From Chara braunii (Eukaryota > Streptophyta > Charophyceae > Charales > Characeae), in assembly GCA_003427395.1 (NCBI GenBank), contig BFEA01000392.1:1259057-1283255 (forward strand): DNA of 24,199 bases, in the 5' to 3' direction. The position numbers and the translations under genes are program-made. The notes beneath the pieces were generated by a model that was not told the DNA's origin, made no database searches, and was given only the letters and a program-made list of their open reading frames with translations. Numbering within the stretch: position 1 is the first letter of the stretch; every line of letters starts with the position of its first letter. Below are positions 1-8,439 of the stretch, in pieces.

Positions 1-12
1 GCAGTTGATGTG

Positions 13-49
<37 letters not shown>

Positions 50-104
50 GTTTTATTTTCTTAGGAAAAACAAAAAAACAAAACCAGAAAGGACAAGCAC
101 ATAC
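1..104 (-). other. Intron 5 start with poly(T) tract
   Basis: Downstream of exon 5 (minus strand), with a pure T tract at about 15-48. The tract looks like the A-tail of a minus-strand retroposon, but too little flank is available to test this. Confidence 0.4.
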
Positions 105-216
105 ACTGATGAGGTTCTCTGACTTTGCACCCAGCCCACTGTCCTCCTCGGCAAGATCCTCGAACTCGTCCTTCAAGATATCAGCAACTTCATTTTGCTG
201 AAGAGCAGTCTCATAC
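105..216 (-). CDS. DNAI3: DNAI3/WDR63 coding exon 5, last exon in the window
   Basis: One base completes Arg, then 37 codons: YETALQQNEVADILKDEFED, LAEED, then GLGAKSENLIS. ALQQNE and LAEE are shared with human DNAI3 (ALQQNEI, LAEEEG). From exon 4's FL to ALQQNE the distance is 17 residues in both species, which fixes the acceptor at ATATGGCAG|G. Two donors are possible, ATCAGT|GTATGT (chosen, phase 0) and ATCA|GTGTAT. The rest of the protein, including the WD40 repeats that bind partner subunits, must lie to the left of this window. No frameshift or stop is seen in the 240 codons present. Confidence 0.88.
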
Positions 217-474
217 CTGCCATATACTTCTGACAGCACTCCAGACAGTGTCAAGCAATCATATAGATGATGGCAGAGCACAGAGAAGTAAATCAATCAA
301 CCTCATTCCCAATATCTTTGCTTTGCATAGAAACATGGAGAGATGATAAAGAAACTCCAAAGCCTCACGATAAGCAACGGCGGAAAAGGACGATCATAGA
401 GCCTGCAAATGGCTGGCCGTAATCGCTTCCAGCTGCCCCCCGTCAGACCCGACAGTTGCAGGCAGGTCTGGCTA

Positions 475-579
475 CCGTCTTCACCCAAATAGAACGCCCC
501 GTCATTATAGCCGTATCTGGTTCAACTTTCAGTCTAGGTACAGCGATAATGACCAGGCGTTGTATTCGGGTGAAGACGG
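475..579. mobile_element. Foldback MITE family 1, copy 1 (TA target site)
   Basis: A 105-bp near-palindrome. It starts CCGTCTTCACCCAAATAGAA and ends with the complementary TTCGGGTGAAGACGG. Inverted arms of about 40 bp leave a very short loop. It is flanked by TA (473-474 and 580-581). The same tips and arms recur at 2437 and 5155. No coding capacity, so non-autonomous. TA duplication and short size suggest a Tc1/mariner-type transposase in trans (inference). Confidence 0.85.
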
Positions 580-581
580 TA

Positions 582-1300
582 GCCCATGTCCCACCTGGCC
601 AGGTGTGGCCAGGTGATGGGAGGATGGCCCTTGGCCAGGTTGGGGCAATTGTGGTGGCAAAAAATGGGCCAGTCGTGAAACAAAAAAGAAAATGGCCAGG
701 TGTGGGCAGGTCTAGACTTGCCACGAGTCACCAACCAAAAAGATATATGCACGTATGCATGTGGGGGTCTACACCCATGCATATATGTCTATAGGGGTAC
801 CGGCCCCTATTTTTCGTGATTTTTTTCGGTTTGCTGGAGGTGTGACCTCGATATGCTTTGAATTTTGTCTCATCACTTTTTTTTCTCCCACTCATATGTG
901 GCATGTGCAGTTGTCTCGAGACTTGTCATTCATGTATCTAGTTGTTCTCGAGTTCCAATGGTTATCAAGGGTACAATATTGTCAGGGCCACCAATTGCAT
1001 AGGTGGGAATGGCCAGGCTGAGTATGGGTGGGTAGGGTGTTTTGGACGGGTACGGGCGGGTATGGGCGGGGACGGGCGGGTGAAGGTAGTGAAAAAAATG
1101 CCAGCTATGGGCGGGGGGGGGGGGGGGGGGGATTGTGCTTAAGGGCCTGGGTGGGGGAAGGTGGTGAAACATATGTCGGGGTCTGGGCAGGTTCGGCTGC
1201 GATTCTTCTTCAAAGTCTGGGCTCGGGTGGGCCCGGGTTTGTATGCCCAAATTGGACCCAGCTGGGGCTGGGCCAGGTTGTGAGGATTCTTAAATGACGG
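582..1300. repeat. G-rich degenerate repeat region
   Basis: Intron DNA without a recognisable gene. GGCCAGGTG-like units at about 590-710 are followed by GGGCGGGTA/ACGGGCGGG units at about 1025-1160, including an uninterrupted G run near 1111-1130. It could form G-quadruplexes on the plus strand; no other function is visible. Confidence 0.6.
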
Positions 1301-1477
1301 TTATGACTGACTGCAGCTGCCAAATATTATGGATGTTTAACACAGGACGGACGTGGCTGTAGGAGAAGTAGGAGTTTGCGAGCTCTGGGGCAATGTCTTC
1401 TCCCATATGGCTGTGCCTCACTCTATACTTGCCAGAATTTGTGTGGATGCTTCTTTGTCAGCTTGTTTGCTGCTGTA

Positions 1478-1663
1478 CCTAGCCCTTGTGGCTCGATGGT
1501 ATACCCCTGCAATGCCTGCATGTAATTGTCTATAATAATAAGAAAAAACAGGCCTGAGTTCGAATCCTGATGGAACGAGACGAGTAGAATAAATCTGAAA
1601 TACCTGGGTTTGGTCAGTTTGATGATGATGCCTCAAGGTCGTTGACATTGCAGAATAAGAAAG
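1478..1663 (+). mobile_element. tRNA-derived SINE family A, copy 1
   Basis: Carries a B-box-like GAGTTCGAATCC at about 1557-1568 and an upstream A-box-like GTGGCTCGATGGTATAC. Downstream it aligns with the SINE at 4994-5272: AGAATAAA, ACCTGGG, ATGATGATGCCTCAAGG. Boundaries are approximate. It is interrupted at its 3' end by the poly(T) insertion at 1664. Confidence 0.55.
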
Positions 1664-1688
1664 TTTTTTTTTTTTTTTTTTTTTTTTT
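1664..1688 (-). mobile_element. Poly(T)-only insertion with 20-bp target duplication
   Basis: 25 T's lie between direct repeats at 1644-1663 and 1689-1708 that match at 19 of 20 bases (GACATTGCAGAATAAG versus GACATTTCAGAATAAG and on). This is the structure of a retro-insertion in which only the poly(A) tail was copied, in minus orientation. Confidence 0.7.
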
Positions 1689-1749
1689 GACATTTCAGAA
1701 TAAGAAAGGTTGGTTGTTCCTGCACCCAAAAGTCAGGAATCGCAAGTCT

Positions 1750-1946
1750 CTACCCAGTATATGTGTCTGCATGGTACACATGTAACTGCCAATAGACAGT
1801 TGACGAGTTTGAACTCCACAGCTGTGAATAAATAGCCCATGAGATGGAATCAGATCGAATGAATACAACAATGGTAGGGCCTACATCCTTTTTCTTTTTC
1901 AAAAAGAAAAAAGCACTTCAGAATTACAAAAAAAAAAAAAAAAAAG
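1750..1946 (+). mobile_element. Degenerate SINE family A copy with A-tail
   Basis: GCATGGTACACATGTAACTG at about 1770 and the B-box-like GAGTTTGAACTCC at about 1806-1818 resemble the SINEs at 1478 and 2680. An A run at 1929-1946 follows an A/T palindrome (TTTTTCTTTTTCAAAAAG). No TSD found; limits approximate. Confidence 0.4.
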
Positions 1947-2434
1947 AGATGCTTCATGTAGACAGTTGATCTTCCCATCAGCCGAGATGTCTTCGAGTAA
2001 TGGAACAGCTTTGGTGGTGAGCATTCGCATATCACTCCATCCACACTCAGGAAAGAGAAAAAGTCATGGTTAACATGTGAAACCACAATCAAATCGGAAA
2101 CAGAATGAGAAAAAACGCCCGTATTCTGAAGTACGTATGTAGTCCTTACTACGATCAATTGATGATCAATCCAAATGAGAGAAAATATACCAAGCAATTA
2201 ACGTGACAGATAGAAGTCCGAGAGTGGTAAGTCGCGATTGGCTACGTTGCAATCGTAATGCCAAGAGACTTCGATGTTAGAACCAAATTTGAAGCTGCAA
2301 TTTAGCATAAGTCGAGGTAAACTCGAACATATCAACGAGGTTGATCATGCGCACTCGTATGAAGAAAGGCTTCATACATGGCACGGCTCAAAAGACATAT
2401 ACTGTTGTAACGTCTCTCTCACACACGGGAATGC
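1947..2434. other. Intron DNA, nothing recognised
   Basis: Mixed-composition sequence without splice-consistent exons of the DNAI3 reading, RNA genes or repeats that I can identify. Confidence 0.4.
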
Positions 2435-2436
2435 TA

Positions 2437-2543
2437 CCGTCTTCACCCGAATAGAACGCTCCGTCATTATAGCCGTATTTGGTGCACTTTTCCGTCCAGA
2501 TACGACTATAATGACCCCGGGCGTTCTATTCGGGTGAAGACGG
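2437..2543. mobile_element. Foldback MITE family 1, copy 2
   Basis: 107-bp near-palindrome with the same tips (CCGTCTTCACCCGAATAGAA and its complement), flanked by TA at 2435-2436 and 2544-2545. The centre differs from copies 1 and 3; the arms are conserved. Confidence 0.85.
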
Positions 2544-2610
2544 TAGGGTGATGAGGTCTAGATACATGACAGTTAACAGCAAAGCTGCAACGTAAGGGTT
2601 TGCTGCTTAA

Positions 2611-2637
2611 AAAAAAGAAAAAGAAAAAAAAAAGGGA
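2611..2637 (+). repeat. G-interrupted A-tail
   Basis: A runs broken by single G's. Likely the 3' tail of an unrecognised plus-strand retroposon. Confidence 0.4.
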
Positions 2638-2686
2638 GTCATGGCACAGGTTAGAAACCTTAAAAGGATTGTCTGTCTCTATCCTG

Positions 2687-2850
2687 GGGTCAAGTCCCAC
2701 GAGCAGCACTGAGTTTCCCCAACGTGCGAATCTGGTCGTGTTCGTGGAGAGTTGCGGTTGAGGAAACTCAACGCGATTTCTGCACATCTCCACAATTAAG
2801 TCCAGATTCAGGGGTTGAGGAAACTCAACGCTGCGAGTGGGACTTGGCCC
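2687..2850. mobile_element. MITE family 3, copy 1
   Basis: 164 bp with inverted ends: GGGTCAAGTCCCAC and GTGGGACTTGGCCC, continuing into AGCAGCACTGAGTTTCC/GGAAACTCAACGCTG. The 3-bp flanks are CTG and CTC. An internal copy of the GAGGAAACTCAACGC motif lies in the middle. Related to 23266-23436. Confidence 0.75.
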
Positions 2851-2923
2851 CTCGCTGAAGGGTACACAGTACTACACACATGTAACTGTTGATGGGCAGA
2901 TTATGAATTCAGGTCCTGATTTT

Positions 2924-3045
2924 GGGCCTCGCTGCACTACTCTTGAAATGCACAAAAGACAAAAATCATGGCCGTGTATCTTTCCATAGTCTAGCGGAAG
3001 ATTCACTCTCGTTTTGCACACTCCGAGAGTAGTGCAGCGAGGCCC
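2924..3045. mobile_element. MITE family 4
   Basis: 122 bp with perfect 20-bp terminal inverted repeats (GGGCCTCGCTGCACTACTCT and complement) and a 3-bp TTT duplication on each side. GGGCC-type tips with 3-bp TSDs are typical of PIF/Harbinger MITEs (assignment inferred). No coding capacity. Confidence 0.85.
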
Positions 3046-3148
3046 TTTATGTTAGATGGACACAAGAGCGTTAGGGGGTACCCCTTTTTACCCAAAAAAG
3101 AAAAAAGAAAAAAGAAAAAAAGAAAAGAAAAAGGATTGTCTGTCTCAC

Positions 3149-3265
3149 CTGGGCTTCACCACCTGCAGAAAGGCATTCATGTCCTCCGTAGACATGATTT
3201 TGATTTTCTCCGTATCAGGCAAGTCCTGAGCAGCATACTGTGTCACTCCATTCCTCAACAGGAAA
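3149..3265 (-). CDS. DNAI3: DNAI3/WDR63 coding exon 4 (117 nt)
   Basis: One base completes the Asp codon from exon 3, then come 38 codons, then AG, which pairs with the G of exon 5 (Arg). It reads FLLRNGVTQYAAQDLPDTEK, continues to MSTEDMNAFLQVV, and ends KP. Human DNAI3 has TTQY at the same place, followed by an acidic segment and DFL. Acceptor: GTTCCTGCCAACTTGCAG. Donor: CCCAG|GTGAGA. The intron begins at 3148, and a SINE insertion with its target duplication starts only 20 nt downstream of the splice site. Confidence 0.88.
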
Positions 3266-3539
3266 CTGCAAGTTGGCAGGAACAAAGCGAACCCCCTTTT
3301 TTTTCACTTTCTGATTTGTTACAGAAGATTAATGGCCCTGAGGTCCGAGCCTTAGGACGTCTATGCTGCAACCTAGCTGTCCCAAAGTCCCAAAGTTGGG
3401 GACCTTTGGGCAAAAAGTTTCAAACCTGTGTGCTTCCCTAGTAGGGCTAGCAGGGCTCAGACAAAAAAAAAGCGACAAAAAAGAAATACGAAGGCACAGA
3501 GTCACAGACACACAGTTAACAGACATGCAGTGGTATGGA

Positions 3540-3960
3540 GCAGACTAAGCAGGGCCACAGCTTTTATATATATGGTCTTCCTGCTAGCCTCGACTTTTAT
3601 ATATGGTCTTCCTGCTAACAGACTTTTGGAAAATGCAGAGTATCAGGCAGCTAGCTGGCAGAAGAGGCGGTGGCCTTCCTGCTAACAGACTTTTATATAT
3701 GGTTCTGGACTCCCACGGTGTCTTATGGACGGGACGCTTGAGCAGGGCCACAACATAAAAACACAGTATATTAGGCGGCCAGCAGGCTGAAGAGGCCGTG
3801 GTGCCCCTGCTAAATGTTTCCTTTTTCTTTTTTTTTTCTTTTTTTTTCTTTTTTTTTGTCTTATATAATATATACAGCTGAAGCTGGGTAATGGCCCGGT
3901 ATTGGACTTTTGCCATGATTTATGGATGGGACGCTGGACCCCGTTTTTAGCAGCTGCTGC
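3540..3960. repeat. Degenerate tandem array
   Basis: ACTTTTATATATGGTCTTCC with CTGCTAACAG recurs at about 3545, 3590 and 3680. GGACGGGACGCTTGAGCAGG-like units recur at about 3727 and 3925. A (T9C)n tract lies at about 3820-3857. Units are diverged and of unequal length. No gene seen. Confidence 0.55.
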
Positions 3961-4230
3961 TCCCCACCAATAGACCCGCGCCACCCGTAGCAGACGTTGT
4001 TAAAGGGGGCTGCTCATATCACCCCCTCTAGCACCCGGCACGGGGCTCTTTCAAAAAAAACGAAAAAAGAAAACAAACAAAAGAAGAGTTAACAGGGTTC
4101 CCAACTACTGTAGGACTCCTGCACCTTTGCACACTCGTTTCACAATTTACTAACAAATTAATAACAAAAAAAAGAAAAAAGTCAAATGACGGCTCCAAAG
4201 GTGTTGCTTCTGCCTTCACAAAAGCAATGT
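3961..4230. other. Intron DNA, nothing recognised
   Basis: Short A-rich tracts only; no feature supported. Confidence 0.3.
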
Positions 4231-4244
4231 CAAGTTACTTGAAC

Positions 4245-4372
4245 TTTTTTTTTTTTTTTTTTTTTTTTTTATTTGGACCATTTCTCGATTTATGCGTGTC
4301 ATCCTTGCTCAGGGGCCATGCTAATCTAATCTTCTCTGTATCGTTCCAATTTTAACGGATGTCCCGAAGGAC
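4245..4372 (-). pseudogene. Full-length U6 snRNA retropseudogene with poly(A)
   Basis: The minus strand carries the whole U6 sequence (GTCCTTCGGGACATCCG, GGAACGATACAGAGAAG, AGCATGGCCCCTG, CAAGGATGACACGC, AATGGTCCAAAT) at 4372-4271, then a 26-nt poly(A) tail. A 5-bp duplication (GATTAGATTAG) breaks the normally invariant GATTAGCATGG. No TATA box or plant upstream element precedes it, and the T-rich pol III terminator is replaced by A's. Imperfect 12-bp flanking repeats (AAGTTACTTGAA at 4232, AAGTTGCCTGGA at 4373; 9/12) abut the U6 ends. A non-functional LINE-mobilised copy. Confidence 0.85.
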
Positions 4373-4384
4373 AAGTTGCCTGGA

Positions 4385-4978
4385 CATTCTATTTCTTTCA
4401 GTTGGTGAATGAATCTGTTGTGAAGCACGAACTGGTCTGTAGTAGACCATATGCACATTTCTTTTCCATATTAAGTAGTACTAAATTGAGAACACTGAAT
4501 GCACGGCTCGCGCGTTCAAAAGAAACTGTGAGTGATACTGGCGGTTGAAACTTGAAAACGAAAGGAAGACCGGTGTGCAACTGTGTGTTGTTGCACCGAC
4601 TCTTAAATCAAGTTAAATGCCCGTAAAAGTCGGCAAAAGTCGGTAAGACTTAAGATACAGAAGCGATAGAAATCATGCAGCCTAACCGGGCCAGGGAGAC
4701 GGACTGGGTTGGACAAGGAGTAGCACGCACATGCAGAAGACTGAGCCAGCCCAAGCATCTGGGCCTGGGGTTAGCCCAGGTACGACCCTCGCAGGATTTC
4801 AGACCCACAAATGGAATGCTATATCTGCGAAGAAGTTGAAGACTAAGTGTTGCTACTCTACAAGGTGGTAGGATTAGGAAGGTGGAACCTGAAGGTGAGG
4901 CGAGGACGAAAGGGGTCGCAGGCATGGTACTACGGACCGTCCAGATCTGGATCTGGGATTCTCAGTAATACTCGAGCC
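4385..4978. other. Intron DNA, nothing recognised
   Basis: Unique-looking sequence without an exon, RNA or repeat I can support. Confidence 0.35.
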
Positions 4979-4993
4979 AGTATGCTCTGTAGC

Positions 4994-5272
4994 ATTGTTT
5001 TTTTTTTTGTTGGAAGGGCAACAGCCTTGAGATATCATCATTGAAATCACCGGCCCCAGGTAATTCACAATGATTTTATTCTGGTCATCTGATTGCATCT
5101 GGATTCGAACTTGGGTCTGTGTTTCAACCCCTTGTCGCTGTACCAACTGAGCTACCGTCTTCACCCGAATAGAACGCCCGGTCATTATCGCGGCATCTGG
5201 ACCGAAAGTTGTGCCAAATACAGCTATAATGACCGGGCGTTCTATTCGCGTGAAGACGGTAGGCCAATTGGT
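4994..5272 (-). mobile_element. tRNA-derived SINE family A, copy split by a MITE
   Basis: A perfect 15-bp TSD (AGTATGCTCTGTAGC) lies at 4979-4993 and 5273-5287. On the minus strand: head ACCAATTGGCCTA, interrupted by the MITE at 5155-5259, then TAGCTCAGTTGGTACAG (A box), AGTTCGAATCC (B box, about 5098-5108), a non-tRNA body, and an A-rich tail CAACAAAAAAAAAAACAAT. Without the MITE and its duplicated TA the SINE is 172 bp. The perfect TSD indicates a fairly recent insertion. Confidence 0.85.
5155..5259. mobile_element. Foldback MITE family 1, copy 3, inside a SINE
   Basis: 105-bp near-palindrome, flanked by TA at 5153-5154 and 5260-5261. Deleting it plus one TA restores GGCCTAGCTCAG, the sequence found uninterrupted (GAGCCTAGCTCAGTTGG) in the SINE at about 13229. 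That fixes the element ends and the TA duplication. Confidence 0.9.
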
Positions 5273-5519
5273 AGTATGCTCTGTAGCTTAAGAAAATCAG
5301 TACAAAAAATGCAGTGAGAAGTAACGGACCAAGAATGCGGGCCCTTTGATCAGGGGAATCGTACCGTGACTTGGAAAGAACTTTGGACGGAGAGAGACGA
5401 TAGGGACGAAGAAACCATCTACAAGGCAAATTGCAAGTAGCGCCAGTTCGGTAGGAATCGGAGAGTGGCAAAAATCTGCGCCGGGAAAAATAGGCTCAGT
5501 TAGACTGGGGTTTATTGAG

Positions 5520-5543
5520 GGTCATCCTTGAGCAGGTGCCATT

Positions 5544-5575
<32 letters not shown>

Positions 5576-5597
5576 GATATCCTGAAAGACAGGACCA
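5520..5597 (-). pseudogene. U6 snRNA pseudogene, diverged and 3'-truncated
   Basis: The minus strand shows AAAATTGGAACGATACAGAG, AAGATTAGAATGGCACCTG, CAAGGATGAC, then unrelated sequence; the 5' stem is degenerate (GTCCTGTCTTTCAGGATATC). No promoter elements and no A-tail visible. An old copy. Confidence 0.8.
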
Positions 5598-6016
5598 CAA
5601 GGCCCTGTATTTTCGGGGAAAGAAAAAAAAATGCTGGCTCTTTCTCAACTGCAAGGTGACCCCACATAAGTATGGCTGAGTGGCAAGTGCCCAATGCATC
5701 CATTTTGCAAATGCAGGACTTACAAAAGAGAGAGAGTAGGAACCGTATGACCCAACCTTTTTTTTTCTTAAAAGAAAAAAAAAGGGATCCTTATGGTTCC
5801 GGCTCCTTGTCCATTCCGGGGAGCATCAGTCCGGTTCCTATTCCACCGGCAAGTTGGAAAGGATTACAATGAATACTCATTCACGCTCCTCCCCCTTGTG
5901 GTGTGGAGGTCCGACGGACGACATTGATTACTTCCCGAAGGAAGGATGTACCGCCCTTCATCCCTGCCTAAGTCAGTCTGTTTTACTGGTAATCTGGTCT
6001 TATCCTGTATTTGGCG

Positions 6017-6034
6017 CTAAAACCCTAAACCCTA
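6017..6034 (-). repeat. Telomere-like TTTAGGG units in LINE A 3' UTR
   Basis: CTAAAACCCTAAACCCTA on the plus strand, that is TAGGGTTTAGGG on the LINE strand, about 330 bp after the ORF end. Confidence 0.8.
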
Positions 6035-7691
6035 GCTTAATACTTCTTTGTCTGTAGCCTGTCTCTGGTGGTCGTTTCCATATGATAGCCTGATGTGGTT
6101 GCTGTGGCAGGTCTGAATTCTAGGTATCGCTTGAAGAGGGGTCTGTTTGGATTCGGTGAAGGTATTCTTGTTAGGGCAGGTGTTGAGGTTTTGGGGGTGG
6201 CTGGGTTAGGGGTTTCGGATAGGTTTGGTGTACTGGGTAATGTAAGGAGGATTTGGGGGGGTGAGGGGGGGTAGTAGGAGATGGTGGTGGTATGGATACT
6301 GTCGCTTGGGGGTGGGGAGGGGGGGGGACAGGGGAAGGTGTGGGATTGTTGGGGGGAGAGGGGTCTTTATTTTAGGGTAATTGCGTGTGGGGTAGGAGAG
6401 TTGTTGCGGCGCTTTGAGTCTGTGTTATGATTAGCCATTTTTTTTAGAGTTAGTCTGTCATTGTTGATTGTGCCTCGTAGCCCATTACCTAGTTTGGAGG
6501 TTGAGAACTTTTTGATTATTTGTTTTTTTTTGTCGTGGTCATTGGGGAACTTTTTCAGTTGTTTTTTCCAGAGGGCATGGATTTCGGTGTCTATTAGTTG
6601 TTTGACGATGATGAGCGGGTTCTCTGGGGTGGTGAGTTGGTCATCGAAGGTGCTGTCGCATCTGTTGTTCCAAATGGCCCATAGGGTGCTTTTCTTGATT
6701 TGGGAGGGGAGGAAGGCTTCGAAGCCCTTGAGCGGGGATGATTGTTTGAGGTCGAGCAATAGTGTGGCGGGGTTTATTAGCAGGGGAGAGTCCGAGATTT
6801 TATACCATGATGATTCTAGAGCTTGCCAGAGAGATCTGGCGTTTGGGCAATCCATGAAACAATGGTTCAAGGATTCAGGGGTATCGAGGCTGCATACCTT
6901 GCACCAGGAGTCCTATTGTTGTTCTGTTTTCGCGATTGCGTCTGTTGGCCAACCATTGGTTTACTGGGACTGCTATGAAGGCCATTAGCCATCTCAGGCT
7001 GGCAAGCTTAACCGGTCTTGTGGATAAGACTGTAGCCCAAGGAAGTTTGAAGTGGGTGTTGGTTAGTTATGGTTCCGCCTTTGTCCACCTATTGCGCACT
7101 GTGTTGGATATTGATATGGTTTTGGTGAAGAGTTGATAACCTAGTTTAGGTGTGTAGTCAGTTAACCTACTTAGGTTTGAGATGAGGGTTGAACAAGAGG
7201 AGGAGTTCCATGTCCATTCAGTTGGATCGATCTCCAGATTACAAACGCTAATGTGAGGTTTATAGACTCATTTTTTTCCGCCTCCTATGATTTTGATTCT
7301 TCTCAGGTTGTTGTTTTTGAATGCTCCTTCTGCTCTGCTTTTTATATTGATGTAACTTACCGGGTTTCCTGGTTCCTCTAAGGTGTATATGTGGCAGCAT
7401 ATCCAACTATTGTTGTGGGGTTTGTAGTTCTTGAATGAAAGGATGGTGGGGAGTCCGTGCTGGTACCCAGTCACCGTAATGCCATTTTTGGTCTGATTTT
7501 AGTAGGACTCGCAATTGGAGAGGAATATATAGTCTACACTGTGGTTCAAGTTAGTTTGTAGGTGATGTACTCCTTTTAGTTTATCGTAGGTCTCTTTATG
7601 TTTTCCAGGTTTTGTTTGGATCCTCCCAGATGTGCTTGATTTGCCATATTCCCTTTTCTAGCCAGTGTCCCCATTTGGGTTCTGATTTTGA

Positions 7692-8096
7692 GGGCATACT
7701 CACACTGCGACCCCAAATCCGCAAAATATGCGGATTTGGGAAGGGTCGATTTGAGGTTTTGGCCATAGTTCACATCACACTACTGTACCTTTTCAGATGG
7801 GACAAGGCCGCGGCCGTCTGGAGAAATGGGGATTCAGTACTTGGCTGGTCACACGACGCCATCCACAAATTGTGCAAGAACTTTCATGAACGAATTTCCG
7901 TCAGTTCTCAAAGAAAATGCTAAAAAATAAATAGGGCATTTGCAGTCACCTCCAGAGGTGACCGCAAATTCCCTTGCCCCACGGCTACACAGGCCGCTGA
8001 CGAATGGGCACACGAATGGTACATTTAGGACTTTGGCAAATCTGTTTGACCGGTCGTCTACCTTTTTTGCGGGGAATTTGGGATTATAGGTATGCC
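7692..8096. mobile_element. 405-bp inverted-repeat element nested in LINE A
   Basis: Splits the LINE reading between GESLPLL and KSEPKWGHW. Ends are imperfect inverted repeats (GGGCATACTCACACTGCG with CCAAATCCGC versus the complement of GCGGGGAATTTGGG with GGTATGCC). Flanks are TGA/TTA, compatible with a diverged 3-bp TSD. Its tip resembles MITE family 2. It contains two short perfect hairpins (CCAAATCCGC-GCGGATTTGG near 7712-7738; TTGCAGTCACCTC-GAGGTGACCGCAA near 7939-7968). Confidence 0.65.
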
Positions 8097-8301
8097 TTAA
8101 GAGTGGGAGGCTTTCCCCTTTATCAATCTTGATCAGTGAGTTGCCAAAGAGGGGTTGTTTGAGAACGTCATCTTTTTTCTTTGGACCTGTTATGTTCTCT
8201 GGGAAGATGATTCTCCAGGTTTGCTCTCAGAGCGATTTAGTTTGGGGGGTGTCGCTGGTGTTTTGCTGGAGTGCTTGGTCGGATTGTTTTTGTTTCCCTT
8301 T

Positions 8302-8439
8302 TGGAAGTGGCCTGAATTTGTTGAAAATCCAGAAGAGGCCTGTCATGTTGGGTGGAGAAGTAAATGGTGTTGGAAGTGGCCTGAATTTGTTGAAAATCCA
8401 GAAGAGGCCTGTCATGTTGGGTGGAGAAGTAAATTGTGC
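8302..8439 (-). repeat. 69-bp in-frame tandem duplication in the LINE A ORF
   Basis: Two adjacent 69-bp copies (8302-8370, 8371-8439) differ at about two positions. 69 bp is 23 codons, so the frame is kept: TIYFSTQHDRPLLDFQ with QIQATSN repeats once. Confidence 0.9.

Larger units (their letters stand above)
2680..3128 (+). mobile_element. SINE family A insertion with two nested MITEs
   Basis: An 18-bp direct repeat (AAAAGGATTGTCTGTCTC at 2662-2679 and 3129-3146) encloses the element, and a G-interrupted A-tail (about 3095-3128) ends it: a retroposon in plus orientation, antisense to DNAI3. Removing the MITEs at 2687-2850 and 2924-3045 leaves a tRNA-like head (GCTGAAGGGTACACAG), ACATGTAACTG and a B-box-like GAATTCAGGTCCTGAT, as in the other family A copies. 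The A's at the repeat edge make the exact end ambiguous. Confidence 0.65.

Noticed and set aside
231-244. Alternative acceptor CTGGAG|TG for exon 5
   Set aside because: It gives the wrong phase for exon 4 and adds residues absent from the family; ATATGGCAG|G fits both.
4271-4372. Functional U6 gene
   Set aside because: Internal duplication, poly(A) in place of the T terminator and no upstream promoter elements.
6017-6034. Interstitial telomere or chromosome end
   Set aside because: Only two units, inside a LINE 3' UTR, and the same motif is seen in two other LINE copies.
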